The notes: generated from the letters alone by a model not told the origin. Numbered from the stretch's first letter, positions 36,338 to 46,177 are shown. The stretch is DNA of 64,000 nucleotides from Rhizobium mongolense USDA 1844 (GCF_000419765.1 NZ_ATTQ01000004.1:62001-126000), one strand, 5' to 3'. A program made the numbers and translations.

Positions 36338-36850
36338 AATGCGCCCCGCCTTGCCTTCATGTTAAAGCTATAAAATACGCTAATTGGCGGTCACGCTAGC
36401 CCTAATCGACTTGGGATACGCTGATTAAATCATACTGTTAAAAATTAATCACACTGCACGCTCTCTGGTTGTGTTTAATATTATACAGGTAGCAGTCCGG
36501 CCGGCGTTACTTCTTCTTCTACTGCATAAGTGTGGGTTTCCGCACGCCGCGCAGCGGCAGAATCACTTCGGAAAGAAATCGCCGGTGGGCCTGCGTACCG
36601 GCGACGCGTGCCTTGATGGGATAAAATCGAAGCCGCCTTTGACCATGTGGCACGCTCCATGACCCCGTCTGAATGCTTCACGGCGTCAGCGAAGGTATCG
36701 AAGACGTCGCGCGGGCAAGGGGCGGCGGCCCCCGACATCTGCAGCTTGGCGCTCGAACAGGTAATCTCGGTCAACACGGCGGCAGCGGGCGGCAACGCAA
36801 GGTTGAGAAGCGCCATGTCATCGGGAATGCCAAGCGAGCCGCCCGTGTCC
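36338..36850. other. Non-genic or decayed region upstream of the LuxR gene
   Basis: The first 140 bases are AT-rich and should hold the luxR promoter. From 36481 a minus-strand frame runs into the DUF2235 remnant; its residues after the junction at about 36851 (for example DVFDTFADAVKHSDGVMERA) look protein-like but match nothing I know. A plus-strand frame at 36647-36916 overlaps it. I treat this as decayed sequence. Confidence 0.4.
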
Positions 36851-37056
36851 CCCTTGCCGGTGCCGCCGCCGAGCGCCTTGCCCCAGCACGTGCCGTCAGT
36901 CCCGATGCCCTGGTGATGACAAGACTTCTGTTCCATTCCCCGGCATCTGATGGCGCCGGCGCGTTATAGAGCCTAACGATATCTCGCCACGCCGTTTTCC
37001 GTGACGTCCGGTGTGTTCCAGGTGCCGTCGCAGCAGATACGAGATTCACGATCCTT
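36851..37056 (-). pseudogene. Frameshifted fragment of a DUF2235 (Tle1-type hydrolase) gene
   Basis: Three successive frames together spell the start of a DUF2235 protein: ICCDGTWNTPDVTENGVA (about 37041-36988), then RDIVRLYNAPAPSDAG (36985-36938), then MEQKSCHHQGIGTDG and KALGGGTGKG (36936-36851). The intact family reads CCDGTWNTP, PTNVVRLYNAL, YYHxGVGTDG and GGxxGxG at the same spacing. Two frameshifts separate the blocks, the rest of the hydrolase is absent, and no start codon precedes the first block. DUF2235 proteins are alpha/beta hydrolases that include type VI phospholipase effectors. Confidence 0.75.
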
Positions 37057-37246
37057 TGCTTTTTTTACCTCGGGAATGCGTCTGCACAACGTAAGTTTCA
37101 ATGAATAACGCTCTCGAAAGCTGCGTCCCTGAGTGACGTGCGATTGTGGTGGAGGCAGTGAAAAAGCGGCATTCGGGGTCTTGTTTCCGGCGCGGGGATC
37201 GCGGCATGTTCCGGGGTGAGAAGCATAAGCTCCCGGGGAGACCAGC

Positions 37247-38923
37247 GTGGCCATCAAATCCGATATCGAAATTGCGCGTGCGGCAAGGAAGAAGCCCATT
37301 TTCGAGATCGGCGCGACGCTCGGCATCCCGGCAGAACATCTCGCGCCTTATGGTCACGACAAGGCGAAGGTCCGCGCGGAGTTCATCGCCGCGCAGGCGG
37401 GGAAGAAGGATGGCAGGCTGATTCTCGTCACCGCCATCAACCCGACACCGGCCGGCGAGGGCAAGACGACGACCACCGTCGGCCTCGGCGACGGTCTCAA
37501 CCGGATCGGCAAGAAGGCCGTCGTATGCATCCGCGAAGCGTCACTCGGGCCATGCTTCGGCGTCAAGGGTGGTGCTGCCGGCGGCGGCTATGCGCAGGTC
37601 ATCCCCATGGAAGACATCAACCTGCATTTCACCGGCGATTTCCACGCGGTTACTGCCGCGCACAACCTGCTCGCCGCGATGATCGACAACCATATCTACT
37701 GGGGCAACGAGCTGGACATCGACCTGCGCCGCGTGACCTGGCGCCGCGTGATGGACATGAACGACCGGGCGCTGCGCGAAATGGTGTCTTCGCTCGGCGG
37801 CGTTGCCAACGGCTTTCCCCGCCAGAACGGCTTCGACATCACCGTCGCTTCGGAAGTCATGGCGATCCTCTGCCTGGCGACGGACCTCAATGATCTGGAA
37901 GTCCGCCTCGGCAACATCATCATCGGCTATCGCCGCGACAAGACGCCAGTCTATGCCCGCGATCTGAAGGCGGACGGCGCGATGGCGGTCCTCCTGAAAG
38001 ACGCGATGCAGCCGAACCTTGTCCAGACGCTGGAGAACAATCCGGCTTTCGTCCATGGCGGGCCGTTCGCGAATATCGCCCATGGCTGCAACTCGGTGAT
38101 TGCGACGAAGACGGCGCTGAAGCTCGGTGATTATGTCGTGACCGAGGCGGGGTTCGGGGCCGATCTTGGCGCAGAGAAATTCTTCGATATCAAATGCCGC
38201 AAGGCGGGGCTGAAGCCCGATGCGGCGGTGATCGTTGCCACGGTGCGCGCGCTGAAGATGAACGGCGGCGTGAAGAAGGAGGATCTGGCGGCAGAAAACG
38301 TCGCGGCACTCGTCAAGGGTTGTTCGAACCTCGGGCGGCATCTCGCGAATGTGCGGAAATTCCGCGTCCCGGTCGTGGTCGCGATCAACCATTTCGTTTC
38401 GGACACGGATAAGGAAATCGCGGCCGTCCAGGACTACGTTGCTCGCCACGGCGCCGAAGCGATCCTCTGCCGCCACTGGGCGGAAGGCTCGGCTGGCATC
38501 GAGGATCTCGCCTACAAGGTGGTGGAACTGGCGGAATCCGGCCAGGCGAGATTCGAGCCGCTTTATGCCGACGGCGTGCCGCTGTTCGAAAAGATCGAGA
38601 TCGTTGCATCGAAGATCTATCACGCCGGCGAGGTGACGGCGGACAAGGCGGTTCGCGACCAGCTCATCGTCTGGGAGGAGCAAGGCTACGGCAACCTGCC
38701 TGTCTGCATGGCGAAGACGCAGTATTCCTTTTCGACAGATCCGAACCTTCGCGGCGCGCCCGAGGGCCATATCGTGCCGGTGCGCGAAGTGCGGCTTTCG
38801 GCAGGCGCCGGGTTCGTCGTCGTCATCACAGGAGAAATCATGACAATGCCGGGGTTGCCGAAATCGCCATCCGCCGAGCGGATATTCCTAAATGAGCAGG
38901 GTTATATCGAGGGGTTGTTTTGA
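37247..38923 (+). CDS. fhs: Formate--tetrahydrofolate ligase
   Basis: A 558-residue cytoplasmic enzyme that makes 10-formyl-tetrahydrofolate from formate, THF and ATP, linking formate to one-carbon metabolism. The P-loop is [18 protein letters not shown], followed by [23 protein letters not shown] and the formate/THF region [13 protein letters not shown] near the C-terminus. The start is a GTG at 37247 with GGGGAG upstream. The next small gene overlaps its stop by four bases. Confidence 0.96.
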   Translation: MAIKSDIEIARAARKKPIFEIGATLGIPAEHLAPYGHDKAKVRAEFIAAQAGKKDGRLILVTAINPTPAGEGKTTTTVGLGDGLNRIGKKAVVCIREASLGPCFGVKGGAAGGGYAQVIPMEDINLHFTGDFHAVTAAHNLLAAMIDNHIYWGNELDIDLRRVTWRRVMDMNDRALREMVSSLGGVANGFPRQNGFDITVASEVMAILCLATDLNDLEVRLGNIIIGYRRDKTPVYARDLKADGAMAVLLKDAMQPNLVQTLENNPAFVHGGPFANIAHGCNSVIATKTALKLGDYVVTEAGFGADLGAEKFFDIKCRKAGLKPDAAVIVATVRALKMNGGVKKEDLAAENVAALVKGCSNLGRHLANVRKFRVPVVVAINHFVSDTDKEIAAVQDYVARHGAEAILCRHWAEGSAGIEDLAYKVVELAESGQARFEPLYADGVPLFEKIEIVASKIYHAGEVTADKAVRDQLIVWEEQGYGNLPVCMAKTQYSFSTDPNLRGAPEGHIVPVREVRLSAGAGFVVVITGEIMTMPGLPKSPSAERIFLNEQGYIEGLF

Positions 38924-39177
38924 GTTTGCTGCGAAACTTTATTTTCACCGCAGTGGCGGTCCTTTCACTGTCTGTAGCGAATGGTTCCATGGCCGCCGAT
39001 GCGCCGTCTGCCGAGGAACAGAGCATGGCGGATTTCATCAAGACCACCCCTGGCTGCTTGGAGTTCAGCGACCAGTGTTCGATTTGCGCCATGGTCGACG
39101 GCAAGGCCGAATGCTCCACGCCGAAGATCGCCTGCGTCAAGAAGCCGTATGTGTGCACAAAACGTGCGGACAACTGA
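38920..39177 (+). CDS. Small secreted cysteine-containing protein
   Basis: An 85-residue protein whose TTG start overlaps the fhs stop codon (TTGA). Residues 1-25 form a signal peptide ([24 protein letters not shown]). The mature part has six cysteines (GCLEF, QCSICAM, ECS, ACV, VC), suggesting disulfides in the periplasm. The tight overlap implies translation coupled to fhs, although a functional link is not evident. Family not recognised. Confidence 0.7.
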   Translation: MSLLRNFIFTAVAVLSLSVANGSMAADAPSAEEQSMADFIKTTPGCLEFSDQCSICAMVDGKAECSTPKIACVKKPYVCTKRADN

Positions 39178-39231
39178 AGCGGCGATCGGCTCGGCAACCA
39201 GCTCCAGGTATTGGAGCATTAGCGAGGCTAA

Positions 39232-40095
39232 CTAGTGGCAATAATGAAAGCCTCCCTTGCGCTGCAGCACGTCCATGTGGAAATGCGTCTCATGCGCGCT
39301 ATCGCTTTCGGGGTCGAGCACGGTGGAAAAATAGAGGCAGCCGGAGGCGCTGACTGTGCGTTGGAAGGCGCCGGTGAGGGTGGGGTCTTCCCGGCGCGGC
39401 TTTACCGCAACGGGATCGCCCTTTTCGAAACCGAAGCTCGCGATATCGATGGCATTGCCGCGGGCATGTTCGGAAATCTTTCCTATCTCCGCGCCGTTGC
39501 GCAGGCGACAGACGTATGACGACGCCTGATTGACCGCCGTGATCCGGCCCTGTTCCTTCGCGGCGGCGGTGGCGGCTGGAACGACACTCTCCTTCATCCA
39601 GCGGGCAAGCGCCAGAGCCGCCGGGCAGCGCAATGTCGCTTCCGGCTTCACCTTGATGCCGGGAAGCGCCTCCATAAGACTGATCGGCTTGTCGATGCCG
39701 CAGCCGTGGCCATCATCGATGCGTGGGATATCCTTGAAGACGGCGCCAAGCGCCTGCAATTGCCTCACGCATTGCGCGTGATCGGCCTCGCTTTCCGCCT
39801 CGATGGTCAGGTTCTGAGCTTCCAACGTGCCGGGTGCCGGCGGGCCGAACTTCTCCGGCTTCTTGTCCTGCGGCTTAGCCGCCTCCGAAGGCGTCTCATT
39901 TTGAGGGGCGGGTGTGCTCTGTGCATCGTTAACGGTTGATGGCCTCGGTTCGGGGGTTGGCGCCGTTTCTGCCGGTGTTTCGGCTTCGCCGGCAATCTGC
40001 GGCTTTTTGTGCGGGATGGGACCTTTGTCCGGGAGGCTTGCGCCAGTGAGGATAATCAGGGTTGCGGTGGCCGCTGCAATTGCGATGTTCTTCAA
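39232..40095 (-). CDS. Extensin-like C-terminal domain protein
   Basis: A 287-residue exported protein: hydrophobic N-terminus (IAIAAATATLIILTGASL), a Pro/Glu-rich linker (about 25-85), then the extensin_C domain. The domain carries CVRQLQALG, the GCGIDKPI segment, ALARWMKESV, the histidine-containing ISEHARGNAIDIASF and the end HETHFHMDVLQRKGG with a terminal Cys. The His/Asp pattern is like that of peptidoglycan peptidases of the DD-peptidase (Hedgehog/VanY-like) fold, so a cell-wall role is plausible. Monocistronic. Confidence 0.85.
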   Translation of the reverse strand: MKNIAIAAATATLIILTGASLPDKGPIPHKKPQIAGEAETPAETAPTPEPRPSTVNDAQSTPAPQNETPSEAAKPQDKKPEKFGPPAPGTLEAQNLTIEAESEADHAQCVRQLQALGAVFKDIPRIDDGHGCGIDKPISLMEALPGIKVKPEATLRCPAALALARWMKESVVPAATAAAKEQGRITAVNQASSYVCRLRNGAEIGKISEHARGNAIDIASFGFEKGDPVAVKPRREDPTLTGAFQRTVSASGCLYFSTVLDPESDSAHETHFHMDVLQRKGGFHYCH

Positions 40096-40183
40096 GCTTC
40101 AACCGTCCATGGCTGCCGATGGAAAAGGGGCAACGCATGAGGGCGGATTTCGTTGCAATTTCGCAACGTTTCCGGACGTCGTT

Positions 40184-40246
40184 AAAACATGAGTATTGAA
40201 TTCAACATAAATCAGGCGTTTATATTGACAAATATACTCATGTTTT
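40184..40246 (+). promoter_or_regulatory. Twin iron-responsive (TGA-N9-TCA) operators and promoter
   Basis: Two exact TGA-N9-TCA boxes lie at 40190-40204 and 40226-40240. The second overlaps a TTGACA -35 hexamer (40225-40230). They are held within a perfect 13-base inverted repeat, AAAACATGAGTAT (40184-40196) and ATACTCATGTTTT (40234-40246). TGA-N9-TCA is the operator recognised by RirA in rhizobia, so iron repression of the downstream receptor is expected. Confidence 0.7.
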
Positions 40247-40374
40247 TTATGCGGCAGGAAGAAGGCGGAATGTTGGGTCCCGCCGAAAATCCGAAAAGCC
40301 TAGCCAGCCCCTCGAGCGCCTGACGCGCACCGACCAGCCAGCCCGGTAGCTATTCATCCTAGAGGGTTGGTTTA

Positions 40375-42510
40375 ATGATTATCCGCAATTCGCGCGCCGT
40401 TCTTTTGGCTTGCACTGCACTGTTCGTCTTGGGCGCGGGCTCCCCGGCATATTCGCAAAGCCAGGAAGAGGAGGCGGCTTCCCAAAAGACGGATCGCGTA
40501 ACGCCGCTCAAGAAGATCGTCGTCGGTGCGGGGCAGCGCAAGATCGCCATCGATACGCCGCAGGCCGTTACCGTTCTCGACCAAAAGGATATCGATGATC
40601 TCCAGGCTGAAACGATCGGCGATATCTTCAAGGATGTGCCTGGCGTCTCCATTGCCGGCAGCGACCGTGTCTTCGGCGAGGCGTTCAATATCCGCGGCAT
40701 CGGCTCCACCGAGGATTCCGCCGACGGCTCGCGCATCGTGGTGAACGTGGACGGAGCCCAGAAATTCTACGAACAGTACCGGATGGGATCGTTCTTCTCG
40801 GACCCTGAGCTCTACAAGTCCGTGGAGGTGCTGCGCGGGCCGGCCTCTTCCACGCTTTACGGCGCCGGTGCCCTCGGCGGCGTCATCAACTTCACCACCA
40901 AGGATGCCTCCGACTTTCTGCAGGAGGGCTATGACAACGCTCTCAGGCTCAAGAGCAGCTACGAAACAAACGGCAACGGCTACCTCGGCTCGTCTATTTT
41001 CGCGCATCGCTTCAACGAAGGCGCCGAATTCCTCGGCATGCTGAACAAGCGTGGGTCCAGCCAATTCGAGTTGGGAGACGGCAGCGACCTGTCGGGTTCC
41101 GACTTCCAGTCGTGGTCAGGTCTTGCCAAAGGGACTTTCCATTTCGGCGATGGCGACGAGCAGACGCTGCGCTTGTCCTATCAGCATTGGGACAGCGGTG
41201 CTAACGACCAGGACTATGCACAGACCGGCACACAGGCCGCGTTCGGTACTGTCGACCGCCATGTAGTCGATGATACCGCGGTACTGAGCTACGAAAATCC
41301 CATCAGCGACAATCCGTGGCTCGACCTCAAGGCCAGTCTCTCATACTCTGATACTTCGGTTGACCAGAGCGATGGAACGCTCGGCGGTTTCTCGAACATC
41401 ATCGATGCCGATTACGGCTACCGGACATGGCAGGCCAATCTCCAGAATACGTCTGAGTTCTCCGGCGATGGCTGGGTAAACTACCTGACCTACGGCTCCC
41501 AACTGAGCCATCAGGACCGCACCGCGGATTCGCCGCTTGCGACCAGCCCGACGCCCGGTGCGATCGCCACACATCCCGAGGGCACCGACAACAAGGTCGG
41601 ACTCTTCGTGCAGAACGAATTCGTCTATGACGAGCGGCTGACCATCATCGGCGGCGTTCGCGGCGACTTCGTCTGGAGAGAGCCCGGCGATTCCACGGCG
41701 GCTTTCAGCAATGCCGTCGACGTCAACGATCAGGCTTTCTCGCCCAAGCTTGCCGCGCATTACAAGCTCACCGACGAATTCGGCGTTTTTGGTTCGATTG
41801 CCCGCACGGAACGTCTGCCGACGTTGGATGAGCTCTACACCTGGAGCAAGGGAACAAGCCTGGACCTCAAGAAGGAAAAGTCCAACAACTACGAAGTCGG
41901 CTTTACAGCAACACGGGATGACATATTCCAGGCGGGCGACAACATCAGTTTCAAGACGACCGCCTTCTACAATGACCTGGAGAACCTCATCGCTACCACG
42001 GGCACGGGCGCGTCCTCCTATTTCTACAATGTCGGCAAGGCCCGCATCTATGGCGTCGAAGTCGAAGGGGCGTACGAATCGGACTACGCTTTCGCCAAGC
42101 TTGCCTATACCGGCACGCAGGGCCAGGACCGCAGTGATGGGGTGAACTACAACAAGCCGCTGCCGACCGTGCCGGCCCACAAGATCGCCTTCACCTTGGG
42201 CGGCCGGCTTCCCGAGCGCGACATCGAATACGGCACCCGCGTAACGCATGCCTTCGAGGCGCAGAACAGCGTCCGCGGAACGGCAGCATCCTCCGGTTCC
42301 ACGCCCAACCATCTCGTCGTGCCGGCCCCTGATTGGACGACCGTGGATATCTTCGCCTCCTGGAGGCCGCAGAGTGGTGAGATGCAGGGATGGCAGGTCC
42401 AGGCCAGCGTCAACAATCTCTTCGATCAATACTATCGGGAAAATATCTCCAACGATTACGCCAAGGGGCGCACGTTCAAGATCACTTTGAGCAAGCAGCT
42501 CGATTGGTAG
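40375..42510 (+). CDS. TonB-dependent outer-membrane receptor, heme/hemoglobin type
   Basis: A 711-residue outer-membrane receptor. Signal peptide residues 1-27 (ending GSPAYSQSQ); TonB box region near KKIVVGAG; plug domain about 55-160 with DVPGVSIAGSDRVFGEAFNIRGIG and VEVLRGPASSTLYGAGALGGVINFTT; then a 22-strand barrel ending in KITLSKQLDW. The plug and barrel words fit the hemoglobin/transferrin/heme receptor group, like rhizobial ShmR/HmuR. No heme ABC genes adjoin. The promoter carries two RirA-type boxes, supporting a role in iron or heme uptake; the ligand itself is inferred. Confidence 0.88.
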   Translation: MIIRNSRAVLLACTALFVLGAGSPAYSQSQEEEAASQKTDRVTPLKKIVVGAGQRKIAIDTPQAVTVLDQKDIDDLQAETIGDIFKDVPGVSIAGSDRVFGEAFNIRGIGSTEDSADGSRIVVNVDGAQKFYEQYRMGSFFSDPELYKSVEVLRGPASSTLYGAGALGGVINFTTKDASDFLQEGYDNALRLKSSYETNGNGYLGSSIFAHRFNEGAEFLGMLNKRGSSQFELGDGSDLSGSDFQSWSGLAKGTFHFGDGDEQTLRLSYQHWDSGANDQDYAQTGTQAAFGTVDRHVVDDTAVLSYENPISDNPWLDLKASLSYSDTSVDQSDGTLGGFSNIIDADYGYRTWQANLQNTSEFSGDGWVNYLTYGSQLSHQDRTADSPLATSPTPGAIATHPEGTDNKVGLFVQNEFVYDERLTIIGGVRGDFVWREPGDSTAAFSNAVDVNDQAFSPKLAAHYKLTDEFGVFGSIARTERLPTLDELYTWSKGTSLDLKKEKSNNYEVGFTATRDDIFQAGDNISFKTTAFYNDLENLIATTGTGASSYFYNVGKARIYGVEVEGAYESDYAFAKLAYTGTQGQDRSDGVNYNKPLPTVPAHKIAFTLGGRLPERDIEYGTRVTHAFEAQNSVRGTAASSGSTPNHLVVPAPDWTTVDIFASWRPQSGEMQGWQVQASVNNLFDQYYRENISNDYAKGRTFKITLSKQLDW

Positions 42511-42581
42511 TTCGGGTTAGCGGGTTCGCTTCAACTGGTGCCAGCCGGCAAAAGCGAACCCGAACCCGCTTAAAACCGCTC

Positions 42582-42610
42582 TTGCGCTTCCCCCAATCTC
42601 ACGCTAACAA
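42582..42610 (+). promoter_or_regulatory. trpL promoter
   Basis: TTGCGC (42582-42587) and TAACAA (42605-42610) are separated by 17 bases. Seven bases after the -10 box comes the A of the trpL ATG, so transcription could start at the start codon itself, as reported for the rhizobial trp leader. Confidence 0.65.
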
Positions 42611-42617
42611 TCCTCCC

Positions 42618-42662
42618 ATGAAGACGTCGTTGAACATTGCTGTTTGGTGGTGGGCTCGCTGA
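42618..42662 (+). CDS. trpL: trp leader peptide
   Basis: A 14-codon leader peptide, MKTSLNIAVWWWAR, with three consecutive Trp codons. Ribosome stalling here when Trp-tRNA is scarce prevents formation of the downstream terminator and lets trpE(G) be read. There is no upstream ribosome site, consistent with a leaderless message. In Sinorhizobium the attenuated transcript and peptide also act in trans (rnTrpL, peTrpL). Confidence 0.93.
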   Translation: MKTSLNIAVWWWAR

Positions 42663-42699
42663 GGCGGCCTCGACCAATCGTGTTCAAAGACGACGAGTG

Positions 42700-42735
42700 A
42701 GCCGCCCGAGACTTCGAGGCGGCTTTTTTGTTTTT
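42700..42735 (+). terminator. trp attenuator terminator
   Basis: AGCCGCC (42700-42706) pairs with GGCGGCT (42718-42724), followed by TTTTTTGTTTTT. An earlier GAGGCGGCCTCG word just after the trpL stop can pair with the 5' arm and act as antiterminator. Confidence 0.88.
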
Positions 42736-42776
42736 AAGGCCGCCTCTCGTCCGGGCCCCGATAACGGAGTGGAACA

Positions 42777-44966
42777 ATGGTAACGATCCTTCGGGACGAT
42801 GGTGCGGAAATCTACGAGACGAGGGGCGGCGTTACAGTTACCCGGCAGCGCAGGGCAATCCCCTATGCTGATGCCGTGGTCTCCTATGTCGACAAGCTCG
42901 ATGAGCGTCGCGGCGCGGTCTTTTCCTCCAACTACGAATATCCGGGGCGTTACACACGCTGGGATACGGCCGTCGTCGATCCGCCGCTCGGCTTCTCCTC
43001 TTTCGGGCGCGACGTCTGGATCGAAGCCTATAACGAGCGTGGCGAAGTGCTGCTCGCCTTCGTGACGGAGCGGCTGAAGACCGTTGCCGAGCTGGAGCTT
43101 GGTGCTGCCACCGCGCGCCGCCTCGATCTCAAGGTGAAGATGCCCGATCGCGTTTTCACCGAAGAAGAACGCTCGAAGATGCCGACGGTCTTCACCGTTC
43201 TGCGCGCCGTCACCGACCTCTTCTATTCGCAGGCGGACGCCAGCCTTGGCCTATATGGCGCCTTCGGCTACGATCTCGCCTTCCAGTTCGATGCGATCAA
43301 CCTGAAGCTCACGCGCCCTTCTGATCAGCGCGACATGGTGCTCTACCTGCCGGACGAGATCCTTGTCGTCGACAATTACTCCGCCAAGGCCTGGATCGAT
43401 CGCTATGATTTCGCCAAAGACGGCCTGACGACCGAGGGCAGGAAGGGCGAGATCGCGCCCGAGCCCTTCAAGCAGACGGACGCCATTCCGCCGAAGAGCG
43501 ATCATCGGCCGGGCGAATATGCCGAACTCGTCGTCAAGGCGAAGGAAAGCTTCCGCAAGGGCGATCTCTTCGAGGTCGTGCCGGGGCAGAAATTCATGGA
43601 GCGCTGCGACAGCAGGCCTTCGGATATTTCCAAGCGGTTGAAGGCGATCAATCCGTCGCCCTATTCCTTTTTCATCAACCTCGGAAACCAGGAATATCTG
43701 GTCGGCGCCTCGCCGGAAATGTTCGTGCGCGTTTCGGGCCGCCGCATCGAGACCTGCCCGATCTCCGGCACGATCAAGCGCGGTGACGATCCGATCGCCG
43801 ACAGCGAACAGATACTGAAGCTGCTCAACTCCAAGAAGGACGAATCCGAGCTGACGATGTGCTCGGACGTCGACCGCAACGACAAAAGCCGCGTCTGCGA
43901 GCCGGGTTCGGTCAAGGTCATCGGCCGCCGGCAGATCGAGATGTATTCGCGCCTCATCCACACTGTCGACCATATCGAGGGGCGGTTGCGTGATGACATG
44001 GATGCTTTCGACGGCTTCCTGTCGCATGCCTGGGCCGTCACCGTCACCGGTGCGCCGAAGCTCTGGGCCATGCGCTTCATCGAAAGCCATGAGAAGAGCC
44101 CGCGCGCGTGGTATGGTGGGGCGATCGGCATGGTCGGCTTCAACGGTGACATGAACACCGGGCTGACGCTGCGCACCGTGCGCATCAAGGACGGCATCGC
44201 CGAAGTCAGGGCAGGGGCGACCCTTCTCAACGATTCCGACCCGCACGAAGAAGAAGCCGAAACCGAACTCAAGGCCTCCGCTATGCTTTCTGCCATCCGC
44301 GATGCCAAGGCCGGCAACGCCGGCAAGATCCAGCGCGACGTTGCCGCCGTCGGCAAGGGCGTCAACATCCTCTTGATCGACCATGAAGACAGCTTCGTCC
44401 ACACCCTGGCCAATTACTTCCGCCAGACCGGAGCGACGGTTTCGACCGTGCGCACGCCGGTGCCGGAGGAGATTTTTGACCGGCTGAACCCGGACCTCGT
44501 CGTCTTGTCGCCCGGACCTGGCAATCCGAAGGATTTCGATTGCAAGGCGACGATCAAAAGGGCGCGCGCCCGTAACCTGCCGATCTTCGGCGTCTGCCTC
44601 GGCCTACAGGCGCTTGCCGAAGCCTATGGTGGCGAGTTGCGCCATCTGGCGCTGCCGATGCACGGCAAGCCGTCGCGCATCCGGGTGCTGGAGCCAGGCA
44701 TTGTCTTTTCGGGCCTCGCCAGAGAGGTGACGGTCGGCCGCTATCACTCGATCTTCGCCGATCCCTCGACCCTGCCGCGCGATTTTATCATCACGGCAGA
44801 AAGTGAGGACGGCACGATCATGGGCATCGAGCATGCGAAGGAGCCGATCGCCGCCGTCCAGTTCCACCCGGAATCAATCATGACGCTCGGCGGCGACGCG
44901 GGCATGCGGATGATCGAGAACGTAGTGGCGCATCTGGCGCGCAGGGCGAAGACGAAGGCGGCTTGA
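42777..44966 (+). CDS. trpE(G): Anthranilate synthase, fused TrpE-TrpG
   Basis: A 729-residue fusion catalysing chorismate plus glutamine to anthranilate, the first step of tryptophan synthesis. Residues about 1-510 are the TrpE part, with [46 protein letters not shown] and [19 protein letters not shown]. Residues about 530-729 are the TrpG glutamine amidotransferase, with the catalytic Cys in [12 protein letters not shown] and His-Glu in QFHPES. The fusion and length are typical of Rhizobiaceae. Controlled by the trpL attenuator directly upstream. Confidence 0.97.
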   Translation: MVTILRDDGAEIYETRGGVTVTRQRRAIPYADAVVSYVDKLDERRGAVFSSNYEYPGRYTRWDTAVVDPPLGFSSFGRDVWIEAYNERGEVLLAFVTERLKTVAELELGAATARRLDLKVKMPDRVFTEEERSKMPTVFTVLRAVTDLFYSQADASLGLYGAFGYDLAFQFDAINLKLTRPSDQRDMVLYLPDEILVVDNYSAKAWIDRYDFAKDGLTTEGRKGEIAPEPFKQTDAIPPKSDHRPGEYAELVVKAKESFRKGDLFEVVPGQKFMERCDSRPSDISKRLKAINPSPYSFFINLGNQEYLVGASPEMFVRVSGRRIETCPISGTIKRGDDPIADSEQILKLLNSKKDESELTMCSDVDRNDKSRVCEPGSVKVIGRRQIEMYSRLIHTVDHIEGRLRDDMDAFDGFLSHAWAVTVTGAPKLWAMRFIESHEKSPRAWYGGAIGMVGFNGDMNTGLTLRTVRIKDGIAEVRAGATLLNDSDPHEEEAETELKASAMLSAIRDAKAGNAGKIQRDVAAVGKGVNILLIDHEDSFVHTLANYFRQTGATVSTVRTPVPEEIFDRLNPDLVVLSPGPGNPKDFDCKATIKRARARNLPIFGVCLGLQALAEAYGGELRHLALPMHGKPSRIRVLEPGIVFSGLAREVTVGRYHSIFADPSTLPRDFIITAESEDGTIMGIEHAKEPIAAVQFHPESIMTLGGDAGMRMIENVVAHLARRAKTKAA

Positions 44967-45011
44967 GCGGACGCCCGCACTTCGGCAGGTTCGCTGCCGT
45001 GGATCGGCCGT

Positions 45012-45692
45012 TTATGCTCGGCGTTTGACGACGCGCAGGTTCATGTCGGACCGCAGCCTGAAGCCGAGCGACCTATAGAGGCCAATTGCCGGCGTATTGT
45101 TCGCATAGGCATGCAGATACGCCGTTTCGCCCCGGGCGGCGATCTCGCCGGCGACAAAAAGAAAGAGCAACGTTCCAAGCCCGCGCCGCTGGAATTGCGG
45201 ATGCGTGCAAAGCCCGCTCAGTTCCGCAAAGCCGGTCTGCCGCAGCCGCTGGCCGGCCATGGCGATGAGCCTGCCTTCAGCCTTGATCCCCCAGAAGGTG
45301 CCGAGGCTCTGCGCCCGCCGCGTGAATGGACCGGGCTTGGTCAAGGTCGCAAGCGCCAGCATCTCCGCGGCGTCGACCTCGCTCAGCGGCTGTATACGTG
45401 AATCCGTGATCCTCTCATGCGGCCGTTCGGCGATCATCTGGACGGCTAAAGCCTCGGAAACAGCAGCCAACCCTCGTGGAACGGCGATCGGACCGGCTTC
45501 GACAAGCAGCATCGTTTCGTCGGCTTCCGGGAGGTTTTCCAATGCCTCGAGACTTTCCGGCGTATCATCCGCCGAGGCTGCGAAAGGAACGATGGACGGC
45601 GGGTATCGCCGGGCTCGCTCGTTGCCTTCGGCGAGGCTCGCATGCGCGGTGTCGAGCGCGCTCCAGATCGGGCGGTCGAGAATATGTCTCAT
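45012..45692 (-). CDS. GNAT-family N-acetyltransferase
   Basis: A 226-residue acetyltransferase. The GNAT core is in the C-terminal half: LSGLCTHPQFQRRGLGTLLFLFVAGEI holds the acetyl-CoA loop (QRRGLG), and LHAYANNTPAIGLYRSLGFRLR is the motif B region. The ATG at 45692 overlaps the stop of the upstream MarR gene (ATGA), so the two form an operon. Longer frames into the MarR gene are not credible. The acceptor is unknown. Confidence 0.88.
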   Translation of the reverse strand: MRHILDRPIWSALDTAHASLAEGNERARRYPPSIVPFAASADDTPESLEALENLPEADETMLLVEAGPIAVPRGLAAVSEALAVQMIAERPHERITDSRIQPLSEVDAAEMLALATLTKPGPFTRRAQSLGTFWGIKAEGRLIAMAGQRLRQTGFAELSGLCTHPQFQRRGLGTLLFLFVAGEIAARGETAYLHAYANNTPAIGLYRSLGFRLRSDMNLRVVKRRA

Positions 45693-46177
45693 GTCGTTTC
45701 CTCGTTCGCGGCGCGGCGGGCAAGGGCAGCTTCGGCAAGACCGTCCTCGATGGCGGCCAGCTGCGCGAGGATCGGTCCGTTCAGATCGCCGCAAAGATCG
45801 GCGACTGCCGCCGAAATCCGCGGCCACACCGATTGTTTCGAGTAGTCGACGAGTTCCTGTCCCTTCCGGGAAAGCGAGATCAATCGCCGTCGCTGGTCGT
45901 CGGGCGCTGCCTGCATGTCGACCAAGCCCAATTCCAGCAACTGACTTACTGTCCGCGTGACACCCGGCTGCGTGATGCCGACCGCCTGTGCAAGCTCGCC
46001 GATCGTCAAAGGGCCGGCGCGATCGAGCGCTGCGAGAAACGGATACTGGGCAGCCTGTATGGCGATGCCGTATTCTTCGATGATCTGCTGGGTATCGGCC
46101 TGCAGACGCTCCCCGATGCGGCGGAAACGACTGCCCATGCACAGAAAACCGAGGGTTCGCACGACGTCGTCAACCAT
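45689..46177 (-). CDS. MarR-family regulator
   Basis: A 162-residue winged-helix regulator. The N-terminal helices (GSRFRRIGERLQADTQQIIEE), LTIGELAQAVGITQPGVTRTVSQLLELGLV recognition region and PDDQRRRLISLSRKG wing are classic MarR. A GGAGGTTTCC site precedes the ATG at 46177. It is translationally coupled to a GNAT acetyltransferase, so it may sense the molecule that enzyme modifies. A perfect GTTATATAAC palindrome lies 26 bases upstream. Confidence 0.87.
   Translation of the reverse strand: MVDDVVRTLGFLCMGSRFRRIGERLQADTQQIIEEYGIAIQAAQYPFLAALDRAGPLTIGELAQAVGITQPGVTRTVSQLLELGLVDMQAAPDDQRRRLISLSRKGQELVDYSKQSVWPRISAAVADLCGDLNGPILAQLAAIEDGLAEAALARRAANEETT

Noticed and set aside
25914-37056. A type VI secretion effector/immunity locus linking the Rap1a-like protein and the DUF2235 remnant
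   Set aside because: They are 11 kb apart with unrelated housekeeping genes between and no secretion genes in the window.
37140-37215. Stretch before fhs that resembles a dispersed repeat (CCGGCGCGGGGATCGCGG)
   Set aside because: No second copy seen in the window, so the resemblance cannot be supported.
37200-37246. Possible riboswitch in front of fhs
   Set aside because: Only a short GC-rich stem-like stretch is visible, with no match to a tetrahydrofolate riboswitch.
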